Part shown: positions 1-8,473 of the stretch, in pieces
How the letters are laid out: every line of letters starts with the position of its first letter
How positions within the stretch are numbered: the first letter of the stretch is position 1
Source of the DNA: Seohaeicola_A nanhaiensis
GTDB taxonomy: Bacteria; Pseudomonadota; Alphaproteobacteria; Rhodobacterales; Rhodobacteraceae
DNA length: 64,000 nt
Direction of reading: 5' to 3'
Assembly (NCBI RefSeq): GCF_042654245.1
Contig: NZ_JBHSGI010000033.1
Location: 505,939-569,938 of the forward strand
Notes under the pieces: model-generated
Told to the model about the DNA's origin: nothing
Database searches by the model: none
Seen by the model: the letters and a program-made list of their open reading frames with translations, nothing else
Program-made: the position numbers and the translations under genes

Positions 1-580
1 AGAGCAGGGCGCCATAGATCAGCTTGCCCCAGAGAAAGCCCCAGATTTCCGGCGTCATCCGCGCGTTTTCGTCAAAGCGCAGCAACAGTCCGTGTAGCGC
101 CTCGAGCCGGGGTGTGATCCTGCCATCCAGCTCGCCGATGACCAGGGTGCCACGGCCGCTGTAGTGCACCACGCCGGGTTCCAGCCAGTCGGCGCCGAAA
201 TTGACGAAACAGCCGATGGTGCGCTCGGCCCCCACCACGTCGCGGATCTCCAGCTCGTTCAGCCCGTTCTGCGCCGACAGGACATAGCCGTCGGCCGCCA
301 GGAAGGGGGCCAGCGATTCGGCCGCGCCCCGCGTGTGCTGCGCCTTCACGCAGAGCAGGATGCGGTCGTAGGTGCCCGTGAGCGTTTCGGGCGTAAAGGC
401 CGGGGCCCGCACCGTGTCCTGGAAGATCGGCCCGTCGATTCGCAGGCCATGGGCCTTGATCGCCTCGACATGGTCGGCAGCAGTGTCGACGAAGACCACG
501 CTTTCGCCCGCCCGGATCAGTGCCGCCCCGAGCGTGCCGCCGATGGCGCCGGCGCCCCAGATCAGGATCGGCGCGCTCAT
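1..580 (-). CDS. Ketopantoate reductase (ApbA/PanE) family protein, 3' end cut by window edge
   Basis: The ATG lies at 578-580 (minus strand) and the frame stays open to the left edge, giving about 193 residues, so the C-terminal part is missing. The N-terminus has the dinucleotide-binding motif GAGAIGGTLG and later LLCVKAQHT and SAQNGLNE, all characteristic of the 2-dehydropantoate 2-reductase fold. Known members reduce ketopantoate to pantoate with NADPH, but many paralogues in catabolic clusters act on other 2-oxo acids. The start overlaps the stop of the creatininase gene (ATGA), so the two are translationally coupled with the GntR-type regulator upstream. In this context I infer a catabolic oxidoreductase rather than the pantothenate enzyme. 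Confidence 0.85.
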   Translation of the reverse strand, partial: MSAPILIWGAGAIGGTLGAALIRAGESVVFVDTAADHVEAIKAHGLRIDGPIFQDTVRAPAFTPETLTGTYDRILLCVKAQHTRGAAESLAPFLAADGYVLSAQNGLNELEIRDVVGAERTIGCFVNFGADWLEPGVVHYSGRGTLVIGELDGRITPRLEALHGLLLRFDENARMTPEIWGFLWGKLIYGALL

Positions 581-1278
581 TCCCAGGGGCCTTCCATCAA
601 CTCGCGGGTTTCTTGCACCGCGACGGACCAGATCGACAGCATTTCTTCATCCGGGCGTTCGTAATAACCGCCATAGTTGCCATCTCCCAGATAGGCACGC
701 ACGGCCTCCGGTCCCATGACCCGCAGCCGGGCGAGATCGGCCATCGGTTTCTGCTGCGAGGGCTGAACGACGCCGGGCAGGCGGGTCCAGGGGAAGTTCT
801 CCATCCACGAGGCATGCGAGGCGACGGGGTCGATTTCCTGTACCCGCGCAAAGGTGCGCGGCGCGTTCCACCAATTGTGGAACTTGACCGCGACGTCCGG
901 ATTGTCGGCCATCCATTCGATGGCGAGGTTGGCGGCGGGCTGGTTGCCGCCGTGACCGTTGACCAGAAGGATCCGCCGGAAGCCCTGCCGTTTCATGCAG
1001 TCGAGAATGTCGCGCACCATCCGCACATAGGTTTCGACCCGCAGGCTGATGCTGCCGGGATATCCCAGGAAGTAAGGGGTCAGCCCGTAGGAGAGGACCG
1101 GAAACACCGGAATGCCCAGACCTTCGGCCGCATCCAGGGCGATCTTCTCCGACAGGATCGAATCGACCGACAGCGACAGCCCGCCGTGCTGTTCGGTCGA
1201 GCCCAGCGGCAGCACCGCGCGGTTGTCCTTCTGCAGGTAGTCCTCGACCTGCCGCCAGTTCATTTCCGAAATCTTCAT
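577..1278 (-). CDS. Creatininase family (creatinine amidohydrolase-like) protein
   Basis: 233 residues, near the usual family length of 230-260. The metal-site signature is visible: LPLGSTEQHGGLSLSVDS near residue 24 (Glu, His and Asp ligands) and LLVNGHGGNQPAAN near residue 103. The family hydrolyses cyclic or linear amides (creatinine, formamidopyrimidines, short peptides), so the substrate cannot be read from sequence. The start overlaps the regulator stop by ATGA and its own stop overlaps the next ATG, making it the middle gene of a three-gene coupled operon. It probably acts in the cytoplasm on a compound imported by the divergent ABC system; that link is inference from position. Confidence 0.88.
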   Translation of the reverse strand: MKISEMNWRQVEDYLQKDNRAVLPLGSTEQHGGLSLSVDSILSEKIALDAAEGLGIPVFPVLSYGLTPYFLGYPGSISLRVETYVRMVRDILDCMKRQGFRRILLVNGHGGNQPAANLAIEWMADNPDVAVKFHNWWNAPRTFARVQEIDPVASHASWMENFPWTRLPGVVQPSQQKPMADLARLRVMGPEAVRAYLGDGNYGGYYERPDEEMLSIWSVAVQETRELMEGPWE

Positions 1279-2258
1279 CCCTCGTCCTTTCCATATCGAA
1301 GCGGCGCGCCGGTGCGGGCCAGTGGTTTCACCACCCGGTCGATATCTCCGGGATCGGGGATATGCCGGTATTCTATCGCGCGCGCGCCGTCGGGCATCCG
1401 CCCGGCCGTGGCCTCTGCGCCGGTGGCGAAGACCAGGACCTGCCTGTCGGCGAGCATCGTATCCAGCCCCTCATCGCCCTCGGACCCGGCGACGACATCC
1501 TGGCAATGCGCTGCGAAGCGCTGCACGCCGAAGCGCAGGATCGGCAGAAAAGAGGGAAAGCGCGAGATCACCGCGACCCGCGCCATCGGATCGATCGCGG
1601 CCAACGCCAGCCGAGTCGGTTCCGAGGGAATAAAGCGGATCGGCACCACGTTGGTGTTTGGAAAGAGTGCGACAACGCTGTCGCGCAGGGTGAGGAAGGT
1701 GAGGATCATGTCAGCCCCGGCCGTGCGGGCACGCAACGTCTCGTCGGCCTGCAACTGGTCCAAGGTGACCGGGCGAGCGACGATACCGCTTCCGACCTGC
1801 CGCTCGATGGCCTCGGCATAGCTGCGGGTCGCTTCGTCGAACAGACCGGCCACGGCGACCACCGCCGGCTCTCCCGCCGTGGCGCGATAATCGAGCCGGG
1901 CATTGAAGAGCAGGCCGAAGTCCGACATCCCGATGCCGCGCGCCATGGCGCTGTCGATCAGCGCATCGATCTCGCGGTGAAGCTGCGCGATGTCCGAGCG
2001 GGCCGCGACCTGGGCCCGGGCGCTGTCGGCCACGAAGGTGCCCGCTCCGGTGCGGGTTTCGACTAGACCCTCGCGTTTGAGGTCGGCGTAGACCTGGCTG
2101 ACCGTCATCGGTGCCACCCCAAGCTGGTCCGCCAGATCGCGAACCGAGGGCAGGGCGCCGCCGATGCCGAGATCGCCGAAGGAGATCGCATATTCGATCA
2201 TGCCGCGGATCTGACGCCGTATGGGCACATCGGACTGCCGGTTGAGAAAGAAATCCAT
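1275..2258 (-). CDS. GntR-type regulator with a large periplasmic-binding-like effector domain
   Basis: 327 residues starting at the ATG at 2256-2258, chosen because GGAGG sits five bases upstream; a longer frame to 2342 has no such site. Residues about 8-78 form a GntR winged helix (PIRRQIRGMIEYAI, ALPSVRDLADQLGVAPMTVS, EGLVETRTGAGTFV). The remaining roughly 240 residues are too long for the UTRA or FCD domains. They have alternating strand/helix segments such as VVAVAGLFDEATRSYAEAIE and ADMILTFLTLRDSVV that recall type 1 periplasmic-binding (LacI-like) domains. It heads the minus-strand operon and faces the ABC transporter operon, so it probably controls both directions in response to the imported substrate. 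Confidence 0.85.
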   Translation of the reverse strand: MDFFLNRQSDVPIRRQIRGMIEYAISFGDLGIGGALPSVRDLADQLGVAPMTVSQVYADLKREGLVETRTGAGTFVADSARAQVAARSDIAQLHREIDALIDSAMARGIGMSDFGLLFNARLDYRATAGEPAVVAVAGLFDEATRSYAEAIERQVGSGIVARPVTLDQLQADETLRARTAGADMILTFLTLRDSVVALFPNTNVVPIRFIPSEPTRLALAAIDPMARVAVISRFPSFLPILRFGVQRFAAHCQDVVAGSEGDEGLDTMLADRQVLVFATGAEATAGRMPDGARAIEYRHIPDPGDIDRVVKPLARTGAPLRYGKDEG

Positions 2259-2367
2259 TGCGCCTCCGAACTGTAATATTTTGATAGAACGCCGGAGTGT
2301 GATTTTGCAAGAAATTTGCAGGTTATGTTTGTTGTCTGGCACGGTTTTGGCCGCATGCCTACCATTT

Positions 2368-2377
2368 TTTGATCAAA
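2368..2377. promoter_or_regulatory. Candidate operator palindrome TTTGATCAAA
   Basis: A perfect inverted repeat lies 110 bases upstream of the regulator ATG and about 380 upstream of the permease. It is a candidate binding site for the GntR-type regulator. The assignment rests on symmetry and position only. Confidence 0.3.
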
Positions 2378-2650
2378 TTTCCGGGTGTGACCTAGAGATG
2401 CAGAACGATGTGCACGCCCTCTCGCGTGCGCCGTCTCTGGCCGGACGGCATTCGCGCGGCCATCGGGCCGATTCGCGGCTGGCACGCGATATTTGTTCTG
2501 AAAACATGGGGAAACTCTCGAAACCCGAATTGCCATAAGCGGCAAACATGGGGGCATAAGCCCGACCAATGATCTCACGCCTCGCCCGTCCGATTTTGGA
2601 CCGGAATATGATCGGGGTGGTGCGAAAGCGGAAAATCGGGACGTTTCCGG

Positions 2651-2683
2651 TTGACAGAACCGGCCGAGAGTCAAACTGTATCA
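2651..2683 (+). promoter_or_regulatory. Possible promoter of the ABC transporter operon
   Basis: A perfect TTGACA -35 hexamer at 2651-2656 lies about 100 bases before the first permease codon. The -10 is weak (AACTGT at 17 bases, or CTGTAT a little further), so an activator or a different start is possible. Confidence 0.3.
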
Positions 2684-2756
2684 CCAACTTGTAACGATAC
2701 GGGTGCTCGCCGCCCCAACGCTGCCGGACAAGGCGGCTGCCTGACAGGGCTTTGAC

Positions 2757-3680
2757 ATGCTGAAATACGTCGGTGGCCGACTGGCTGCCATCATTGCGCT
2801 TGCCTTCGGCATCAGCGTTCTGGTCTTCCTCATGATCCGGCTGATCCCCGGCGATCCGGTGATCGCCCTGCTTGGCACGCAAGCGGGCAATGCCGAGATG
2901 ATCGACCGGTTGCGCGGGCAACTGGGGCTGAACGAGCCCCTGCTCAAGCAGTATCTGATCTGGCTTGGCAATGTGGTGCAGGGTGATTTTGGATATTCCT
3001 ATGGCCGTCAACGCCCGGTGCTGGAACTTATCAGACTCAACTTCGGTCCCACGCTGCAGTTGACAACGGCGGCGCTGATCCTGTCGGTGGCCTTCGGCCT
3101 GATGCTGGGCACATGGGCGGCGGTGCGGCGCAACCGGGCGCCCGACACCATCGGCATGGGGCTGGCGCTGGCCTTCATGTCGATGCCGAGCTTCTGGCTC
3201 GGCTTGCTGCTGATCCTGCTCTTTGCCGTCACCTGGCCGATCTTCGATGTGGTGGGGGGCACCTCGTTCAAGGGGCTGGTCCTGCCGGCGGTCACGCTGG
3301 CCCTTGGCACCATCGGGTTCAACGCGCGCTTCGTGCGGTCGTCTCTGCTCGCTGCGCAGGTGCAAAAGCATGTGCTGACCGCGCGCGCCAAGGGGCTGAG
3401 GCGGCCCGTTGTCTTTCTTCGGCACGTGCTCCGCAACGCTCTGCTGCCGATCCTGACGGTGGTGGGCCTGCAGCTGGGAAACCTGCTGTCGGGCACCGTG
3501 GTGGTCGAAACGGTGTTCTCGCGCCCCGGTCTGGGGCGGCTTCTGGTCGATGCGATCCTGTCTAAGGACTATCTGACGATCCAGGCGGTCGTCCTGATCA
3601 TTGCCATCATCTATGCGCTGGTGAATTTCGTGGTCGACCTTCTCTATCCGGTGCTCGACCCCCGGATCGCGCGGCGCTGA
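2757..3680 (+). CDS. Dipeptide/oligopeptide ABC transporter permease, DppB type
   Basis: 307 residues. The N-terminus has the hallmark of DppB/OppB proteins: a first helix (residues about 9-30) then IRLIPGDPVIALLG, followed by LGLNEPLLKQYLIWL and GDFGYSYG. About six membrane segments are visible. The cytoplasmic coupling loop near residue 205-235 reads ARAKGLRRPVVFLRHVLRNALLP, the EAA motif that docks on the ATPase. It forms the inner-membrane pore with the DppC-type subunit 13 bases downstream. AGGG eight bases before the ATG serves as ribosome site. It is the first gene of the rightward operon; the transported compound is unknown but should be peptide-like or amide-like. Confidence 0.95.
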   Translation: MLKYVGGRLAAIIALAFGISVLVFLMIRLIPGDPVIALLGTQAGNAEMIDRLRGQLGLNEPLLKQYLIWLGNVVQGDFGYSYGRQRPVLELIRLNFGPTLQLTTAALILSVAFGLMLGTWAAVRRNRAPDTIGMGLALAFMSMPSFWLGLLLILLFAVTWPIFDVVGGTSFKGLVLPAVTLALGTIGFNARFVRSSLLAAQVQKHVLTARAKGLRRPVVFLRHVLRNALLPILTVVGLQLGNLLSGTVVVETVFSRPGLGRLLVDAILSKDYLTIQAVVLIIAIIYALVNFVVDLLYPVLDPRIARR

Positions 3681-3693
3681 GGGGGATCGCAGG

Positions 3694-4578
3694 ATGACAC
3701 ATGCTTCCTCCTCCGACGGTGCTCAGGGTCTCGCCCCCAAGACCAGCATTTGGAATCGTTTGCGGCGCGCCTATCGCCATCGCGCGCTCGCCATCGGCAC
3801 CCTGATCTGCACGGTGCTGGTGGTGCTGGTCGCCGCCGCCCCACTGCTGACCTCGGCGGATCCGAACCTGCAGCGCGCGATGATGACCTTCCAGCCGCCG
3901 GGACCCGATGCCATCATGGGCACCGACGCCTTCGGGCGCGACATGTTCGCGCGCGTTCTCTATGGTGGGCGGGTGACGATGCTGGCCAGCCTGACGGTGG
4001 TTCTGCTGGGCGCCTTCTTCGGCACCACGCTGGGTCTGATCGCCGGATATGTCGGCGGCGCCACCGGCTTTGTCATCATGCGCTTTGTCGACCTTCTGCT
4101 GGCCTTTCCCGGCATCCTGCTGGCGCTTGCGATCACCGCAATTCTCGGGCCCGGCCTGAACAACGGCATAATTGCGATCTCGATGATCCTGGTGCCGGTC
4201 TATGCCCGCCTTGTCGAAGGTGCGACCGCCGAGGTGCGCGCGCTGCCCTTCGTACAGGCCTCGGTGACGCTGGGCGCCGGACCGGTGCGGATCATGGCGA
4301 CCCATATCCTGCCCAATGTCCTGTCCTCGGTCATCGTCATGACGACCTCCTGGCTGGGTGTCGCCGCGCTGTGGATCACGGCGCTCGGTTTCATCGGGCT
4401 GGGGGTGCAACCGCCGCAGCCCGAATGGGGCGCAATCCTGAACGACGGGCAGGCCTATCTGACGCTCGCCTGGTGGATCACCGTCTTTCCCGGCCTGTTC
4501 CTGTCGCTCTTCGTCATCGGGGTGAACCTGATCGGTGACGGCCTGCGCGACGAACTCGATCCGACCATCTCACGCTAA
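3694..4578 (+). CDS. Dipeptide/oligopeptide ABC transporter permease, DppC type
   Basis: 294 residues. It has the DppC N-terminal helix (about residues 27-50), then the conserved MGTDAFGRDMFARVLYGGRV segment. Further membrane helices follow, and an EAA-like loop EVRALPFVQASVTLGAGPVRI before HILPNVLSSVIV. The C-terminus LGVQPPQPEWGAILNDGQAY is typical of the family. It pairs with the upstream DppB-type subunit as a heterodimeric pore in the inner membrane. GGGGA eight bases before the ATG sets the start, and the next gene begins 23 bases after the stop. Confidence 0.95.
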   Translation: MTHASSSDGAQGLAPKTSIWNRLRRAYRHRALAIGTLICTVLVVLVAAAPLLTSADPNLQRAMMTFQPPGPDAIMGTDAFGRDMFARVLYGGRVTMLASLTVVLLGAFFGTTLGLIAGYVGGATGFVIMRFVDLLLAFPGILLALAITAILGPGLNNGIIAISMILVPVYARLVEGATAEVRALPFVQASVTLGAGPVRIMATHILPNVLSSVIVMTTSWLGVAALWITALGFIGLGVQPPQPEWGAILNDGQAYLTLAWWITVFPGLFLSLFVIGVNLIGDGLRDELDPTISR

Positions 4579-4601
4579 CGACCCCAACAGAGGAAATATC
4601 C

Positions 4602-6158
4602 ATGACACCGAAACTTCCCCTTGTTCTCGCCGCGCTTGGCCTGACGCTGGTTGCCCCCGCCACGATGGCGAAAGACCTTGTCGTCGGCTGGGCCGAGACC
4701 AACGACACCCTGAACCCGGTCACCACGGGCAAGCGCAACTCGGGCCCGATCCTGTCGAACATCTTCGACACGCTGGTCTGGCTCACGCCCGACTTCAAGG
4801 TCGAGCCGCTGCTGGCCAAGGAGTGGTCGGTCTCGCCCGATGGCCTCGTCTATACCTTCAAGCTGCGCGACGACGTGAAATTCCACGACGGCACGCCGTT
4901 CAACGCCGAGGCGGTGGTGAAGAATTTCGAATACATCTTCGACAAGAACACCCAGTCCAAGATCTCGCACGGCTTGCTCGGCCCCTGCAAGACGGCCCAG
5001 GCGACCGGCGAATTCGAGCTGACCGTGACTTGCGAAAAGCCCTATGGCGCTCTCCTGGCGCAGATGGGCGAACCCTATCTGGGGATCCAGTCGCCCAAGG
5101 CCATCGCGGAATACGGCGCCGATCTGGGCCAGCATCCCACCGGCACCGGCCCCTTCAAGTTCGTCGAACTGCTGGCGGACGACAGCGTCGTTCTCGAGCG
5201 CAACCCGGATTACAACTGGATGGCGCCTTCGCTGAACCACGAGGGTCCGGCCGAGATCGAGAAGATCACCTTCCAGATCGTCACCAATCCGCAGGCCCGC
5301 GTCAGCCAGTTCCAGAGCGGTCAGAGCCAGGTCATGCAGCAGGTGCCGGGCCTGCACTGGAAGACGCTGGGCGCCTCTGGCCGTTTCAACACCTACGAAG
5401 TGCCGATCAGCGGGCTGGGCATCTTCGCGCCGATCAACGCCTCGGCCTTCCCGACCGACGATCCGGCCGTGCGCAAGGCGATCATGTATGCCGTCGACCA
5501 GACCGGTGTCGTGCAGCTGGCCGAGGCCGGGGTCTATCCGCCCAGCCATACACCCCTGACCGAGGGGCTGCTGGGCTATGATCCGTCGATCGCCGAGGAA
5601 TACAGCTATAACCCCGAGAAGGCTGCCGAGGTCCTGAAGGCCGCAGGCTGGACCATGGGCAGTCAGTTCTGGGAGAAGGATGGCAAGACGCTGTCGCTCA
5701 AGATCACCGCAATCGCCGACAAGGCGCATTACATGGCGCTGGCGCAGGCGATCCAGGGCTATCTGGCCGCGATCAACATCGACGCCACGCTGGAACCGCT
5801 GACCGCTCCGGCCTGGACCGCGGCGAACATCGCGGGCGAGATGAACCTGACGCCACTGCAGTATATCGCGGTTGACCCGGACGCCCTGCGTTTCTGGTTC
5901 ACCGATGGCCAGTATTTCAACTGGTCGCACTGGAGCGATCCGGCCTTCACCGCGCTGCTGGACAAGGCCGTGGCCGAACAGAATCCGGCGGCGCGCGCGG
6001 ACATCTACGAGGAGGCGCAGAAGATGCTCCTTGATCAGGCTGTCGTCCTGCCGATCCGGCAGAACCTCGACCTGACGATGTCGGCCAAGAATGTGACCGG
6101 CATCACCTGGTCGGGCGGCGGCTTCCAGTATTTCGGCGCGGCCAAGATCGCCGACTGA
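4602..6158 (+). CDS. Family 5 extracellular solute-binding protein of the peptide ABC transporter
   Basis: 518 residues, the normal length for SBP family 5 (DppA/OppA). A Sec signal peptide spans roughly residues 1-23 (hydrophobic core LPLVLAALGLTLVAPA, cleavage after MAK or nearby). The mature N-terminus contains the family pattern: WAETNDTLNPV, IFDTLVWLTPDFKVEPLLA, LRDDVKFHDGTPFNAEAVV. It binds the substrate in the periplasm and delivers it to the permeases encoded just upstream. GAGGA eight bases ahead marks the start. The stop is followed by a strong terminator-like hairpin, which would let this gene be made in excess over the downstream enzymes and ATPases. Confidence 0.94.
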   Translation: MTPKLPLVLAALGLTLVAPATMAKDLVVGWAETNDTLNPVTTGKRNSGPILSNIFDTLVWLTPDFKVEPLLAKEWSVSPDGLVYTFKLRDDVKFHDGTPFNAEAVVKNFEYIFDKNTQSKISHGLLGPCKTAQATGEFELTVTCEKPYGALLAQMGEPYLGIQSPKAIAEYGADLGQHPTGTGPFKFVELLADDSVVLERNPDYNWMAPSLNHEGPAEIEKITFQIVTNPQARVSQFQSGQSQVMQQVPGLHWKTLGASGRFNTYEVPISGLGIFAPINASAFPTDDPAVRKAIMYAVDQTGVVQLAEAGVYPPSHTPLTEGLLGYDPSIAEEYSYNPEKAAEVLKAAGWTMGSQFWEKDGKTLSLKITAIADKAHYMALAQAIQGYLAAINIDATLEPLTAPAWTAANIAGEMNLTPLQYIAVDPDALRFWFTDGQYFNWSHWSDPAFTALLDKAVAEQNPAARADIYEEAQKMLLDQAVVLPIRQNLDLTMSAKNVTGITWSGGGFQYFGAAKIAD

Positions 6159-6176
6159 GGCAACGCCTGACATTTG

Positions 6177-6211
6177 GCCGCGGCCGGCCGCACCACCGGC
6201 CGCGGCTTTTT
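6177..6211 (+). terminator. Intra-operon hairpin with U-tract after the binding protein gene
   Basis: A perfect 11-base-pair GC stem (6177-6187 with 6196-6206) closes an 8-base loop and is followed by TTTTT at 6207-6211. It lies between the binding protein gene and the amidohydrolase gene, 20 bases before the next ATG. Partial termination here would raise the binding-protein to enzyme ratio. Confidence 0.75.
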
Positions 6212-6231
6212 CACCAGAAAGGACCAAGCGA

Positions 6232-7482
6232 ATGCGCAGTTTCATCCGGGCGGAACGCCTGATCGACGGCAAGGGCGGCGTGATCACGGGGCAGCCGGTC
6301 GTCGAAATCGAGGGCACCCGGATCAAGGGCGTGCACAAGGCCGCGCCAGAAGGTGCGCAGGTGCAGGATTTCGGCGATGCGACGATCCTGCCGGGTCTGA
6401 TCGACACCCATGTCCATCTCAACATGCCCGGCAACGGGATGCTGCTGGAAGAGGTGATGCGCGAGGGACCGGAGGTGCTGCTGGCCACCTCGATGGGATC
6501 GTCCGCTGCCGCCCTGGGCGCGGGCATCACCACCGTGCGCGATGTAGGCTGTTTCGGCACCACGGCCTTTTCGGTGCGCCGCACGCTGGAACTGGGCTAT
6601 GCCCGCGGCGCGCGGGTCATGGCGGCGGGCGCGCCCATCACGATCACCGGTGGCCATACCTGGTACATGGGCGGAGAGGCGGATGGTGAAGCGGCGTTGC
6701 GCCAGAAGGTGCGTGCGCTGATCAAGGACGGCGCCGAATTCATCAAGGTGATGGGCAGCGGCGGCGGAACAATCGGCACGGCCTCCTGGCGGCCCGCGTT
6801 CACCCAGGCCGAGATGAACGCAATCGTCGAGGAATCGCATTGGAACGAACGTCGCGTGACGGTGCATTGCCTTTGCGCCGAATCCATCGACATAGCGATC
6901 AATGCAGGTGTCGATCAGATCGAGCACGCAGGCTTCATCCGCAAGAACGCGCCCCAGCAATATAACGCGCAGGTGGCAGAGCGGCTGGCCAAGTCCGGCA
7001 TCCCGGTCACGACAACGCTCGCCGTGGGGGCCACCGCGATCAATGCAATGCGCCAGATGCAACAGCGCGACGCCGAACAGGAGGCGTTCTTGGGCCGGTG
7101 GGAACGGATGCTGGCCGAGAACGTCGAACAGTTCACCAAGCTGTCGGAGGCCGGTGTGACCTTTGTGGCTGGCACCGACGCGGGCTGGCGTTTCACCTCA
7201 TTTGATAGCCTGGTGCTTGAAATGCAGATGATGCAGCAGGGCGAGATGCCGGTGGCCGAGTGCATCACGGCGGCCACGGGCCGTGCGGCGGAGGTCATCG
7301 GTCTGGACGATCGGGGTCGGATAGAAGCCGGCCTGCTGGCCGACCTGATCGTCGTCAAGGGGAACCCGCTCGACGATCTGGCGGCGCTGCACGATCTGGA
7401 ACTGATCCTGCAGGGCGGAGTCGCGCATCCGCCTTCACCCCGCGCCCATCGCGCGCCGCAGGCCATGATTGTCCCGGAATGA
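6232..7482 (+). CDS. Metal-dependent amidohydrolase (imidazolonepropionase/Xaa-Pro dipeptidase-like)
   Basis: 416 residues of the amidohydrolase superfamily with a binuclear-type metal site. His60 and His62 are in LIDTHVHL, a candidate carboxylated Lys172 is in EFIKVMGSGG, His212 is in VHC, His232 is in QIEHAGF, and Asp316 is in AGTDAG. This pattern is shared with Xaa-Pro dipeptidases and related enzymes that hydrolyse C-N bonds of peptides or cyclic amides in the cytoplasm. It lies between the ABC permease/binding genes and the ABC ATPase genes of the same operon, so it very likely processes the imported compound. The C-terminal 15 residues (proline-rich) look unstructured. The precise substrate is not recognisable. 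Confidence 0.9.
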   Translation: MRSFIRAERLIDGKGGVITGQPVVEIEGTRIKGVHKAAPEGAQVQDFGDATILPGLIDTHVHLNMPGNGMLLEEVMREGPEVLLATSMGSSAAALGAGITTVRDVGCFGTTAFSVRRTLELGYARGARVMAAGAPITITGGHTWYMGGEADGEAALRQKVRALIKDGAEFIKVMGSGGGTIGTASWRPAFTQAEMNAIVEESHWNERRVTVHCLCAESIDIAINAGVDQIEHAGFIRKNAPQQYNAQVAERLAKSGIPVTTTLAVGATAINAMRQMQQRDAEQEAFLGRWERMLAENVEQFTKLSEAGVTFVAGTDAGWRFTSFDSLVLEMQMMQQGEMPVAECITAATGRAAEVIGLDDRGRIEAGLLADLIVVKGNPLDDLAALHDLELILQGGVAHPPSPRAHRAPQAMIVPE

Positions 7483-7489
7483 GGCGGTA

Positions 7490-8473
7490 ATGACGCAGGC
7501 CCCCGAAACCTCCGAGGTCGTGCTTTCGGTGCGCGACCTTCAGACCTGGTTCGACACGCCGGCCGGAACTGTGCGGGCCGTGGATGGCGTGAGCTTTGAC
7601 ATCCGCGCGCGGCGCACCCTGGGCATCGTTGGGGAAAGCGGCTCGGGCAAGAGCGTCACCTCGCTGTCGATCATGCGCCTGCTCGATCCGCCGGGCCGCG
7701 TCGCCGGGGGCGAGATCCTGTTTCGCGGGCGCAACCTCGCCGCGCTGCCAGAGGCCGAAATGTGCCGGCTGCGCGGTCAGGCGCTGTGCCTCGTGTTCCA
7801 GGATCCGATGACCGCGCTCAATCCGGTCTATCGCGTCGGCCGTCAGGTGGCCGAGGCGATCCGCGCACATAATGACATCTCCTACCGCGCCGCGCGCGAC
7901 CGGGTGATCGAACTGTTCGGCATGGTCGGTATTCCCGACGCCGAGCGCCGGTTCGACGAGTTTCCCCACAACCTGTCCGGCGGGATGCGCCAGCGCGTGA
8001 CGATCGCCATGGCGATGGCGAACAAGCCCGACCTGCTGATCCTTGACGAGCCGACGACCGCGCTCGACGTGACGATCCAGGCCCAGATCCTCGATCTGGT
8101 GAAGGGGCTTACCGACACGACCGTCCTGCTGATCACCCACGACATCGGCGTGGTGCGCGAAATGTGCGACGAAGTTATCGTGATGTATGGCGGCCGCGTG
8201 ATGGAACATGGGCCAGTCGCCGCTGTGACCGGCGCGCCGCGCCATCCCTATACGGCGGGCCTGCTGGCCTCCATCCCCTCGGTAGCGGTGCGCGGCCAGC
8301 GATTGAACGCCATCGGCGGCGCGGTGCCCAGCCCGCTGGCGATGCCGCCCGGCTGCCCGTTTGCGCCGCGCTGCGCTCATGCGATGCCAGCCTGCGACGT
8401 TCAGCCTGCGCTGGTCGAAGCCACGCCGGGCCACCGCGTGGCCTGCTGGCTGGAACAGGGGGCAGAGGCATGA
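7490..8473 (+). CDS. Peptide ABC transporter ATP-binding protein, DppD type
   Basis: 327 residues. Walker A GESGSGKS is at 48-55, the signature is LSGGMRQRV, and Walker B is [12 protein letters not shown]. The C-terminal oligopeptide-transporter extension has the Cys-containing [17 protein letters not shown] pattern, which in relatives binds an iron-sulphur cluster. The start at 7490 is preferred over an ATG seven codons upstream because GAGGCGG lies directly before it and the upstream one would overlap the amidohydrolase. It energises import together with the DppF-type subunit, to which it is coupled by an ATGA overlap. Confidence 0.95.
   Translation: MTQAPETSEVVLSVRDLQTWFDTPAGTVRAVDGVSFDIRARRTLGIVGESGSGKSVTSLSIMRLLDPPGRVAGGEILFRGRNLAALPEAEMCRLRGQALCLVFQDPMTALNPVYRVGRQVAEAIRAHNDISYRAARDRVIELFGMVGIPDAERRFDEFPHNLSGGMRQRVTIAMAMANKPDLLILDEPTTALDVTIQAQILDLVKGLTDTTVLLITHDIGVVREMCDEVIVMYGGRVMEHGPVAAVTGAPRHPYTAGLLASIPSVAVRGQRLNAIGGAVPSPLAMPPGCPFAPRCAHAMPACDVQPALVEATPGHRVACWLEQGAEA

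Larger units (their letters stand above)
2259..2756. promoter_or_regulatory. Divergent promoter region between the regulator operon and the ABC operon
   Basis: This 498-base stretch has no credible gene. It is more AT-rich than its surroundings near 2255-2400. It contains a perfect 10-bp palindrome TTTGATCAAA at 2368-2377, which could be an operator, and a TTGACA hexamer at 2651-2656. It must hold the promoters for the leftward regulator operon and for the rightward transporter operon. Which short sites are functional is not decided by the sequence alone. Confidence 0.6.

Noticed and set aside
2398..2538. Small plus-strand frame in the divergent promoter region beginning MQNDVHALSRAP
   Set aside because: No ribosome site and no recognisable domain; likely chance in a regulatory region.
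4575..6584. A 669-codon minus-strand frame opposite the peptide-binding protein gene
   Set aside because: Antisense shadow of a clear family 5 binding protein; no start site or recognisable domain.
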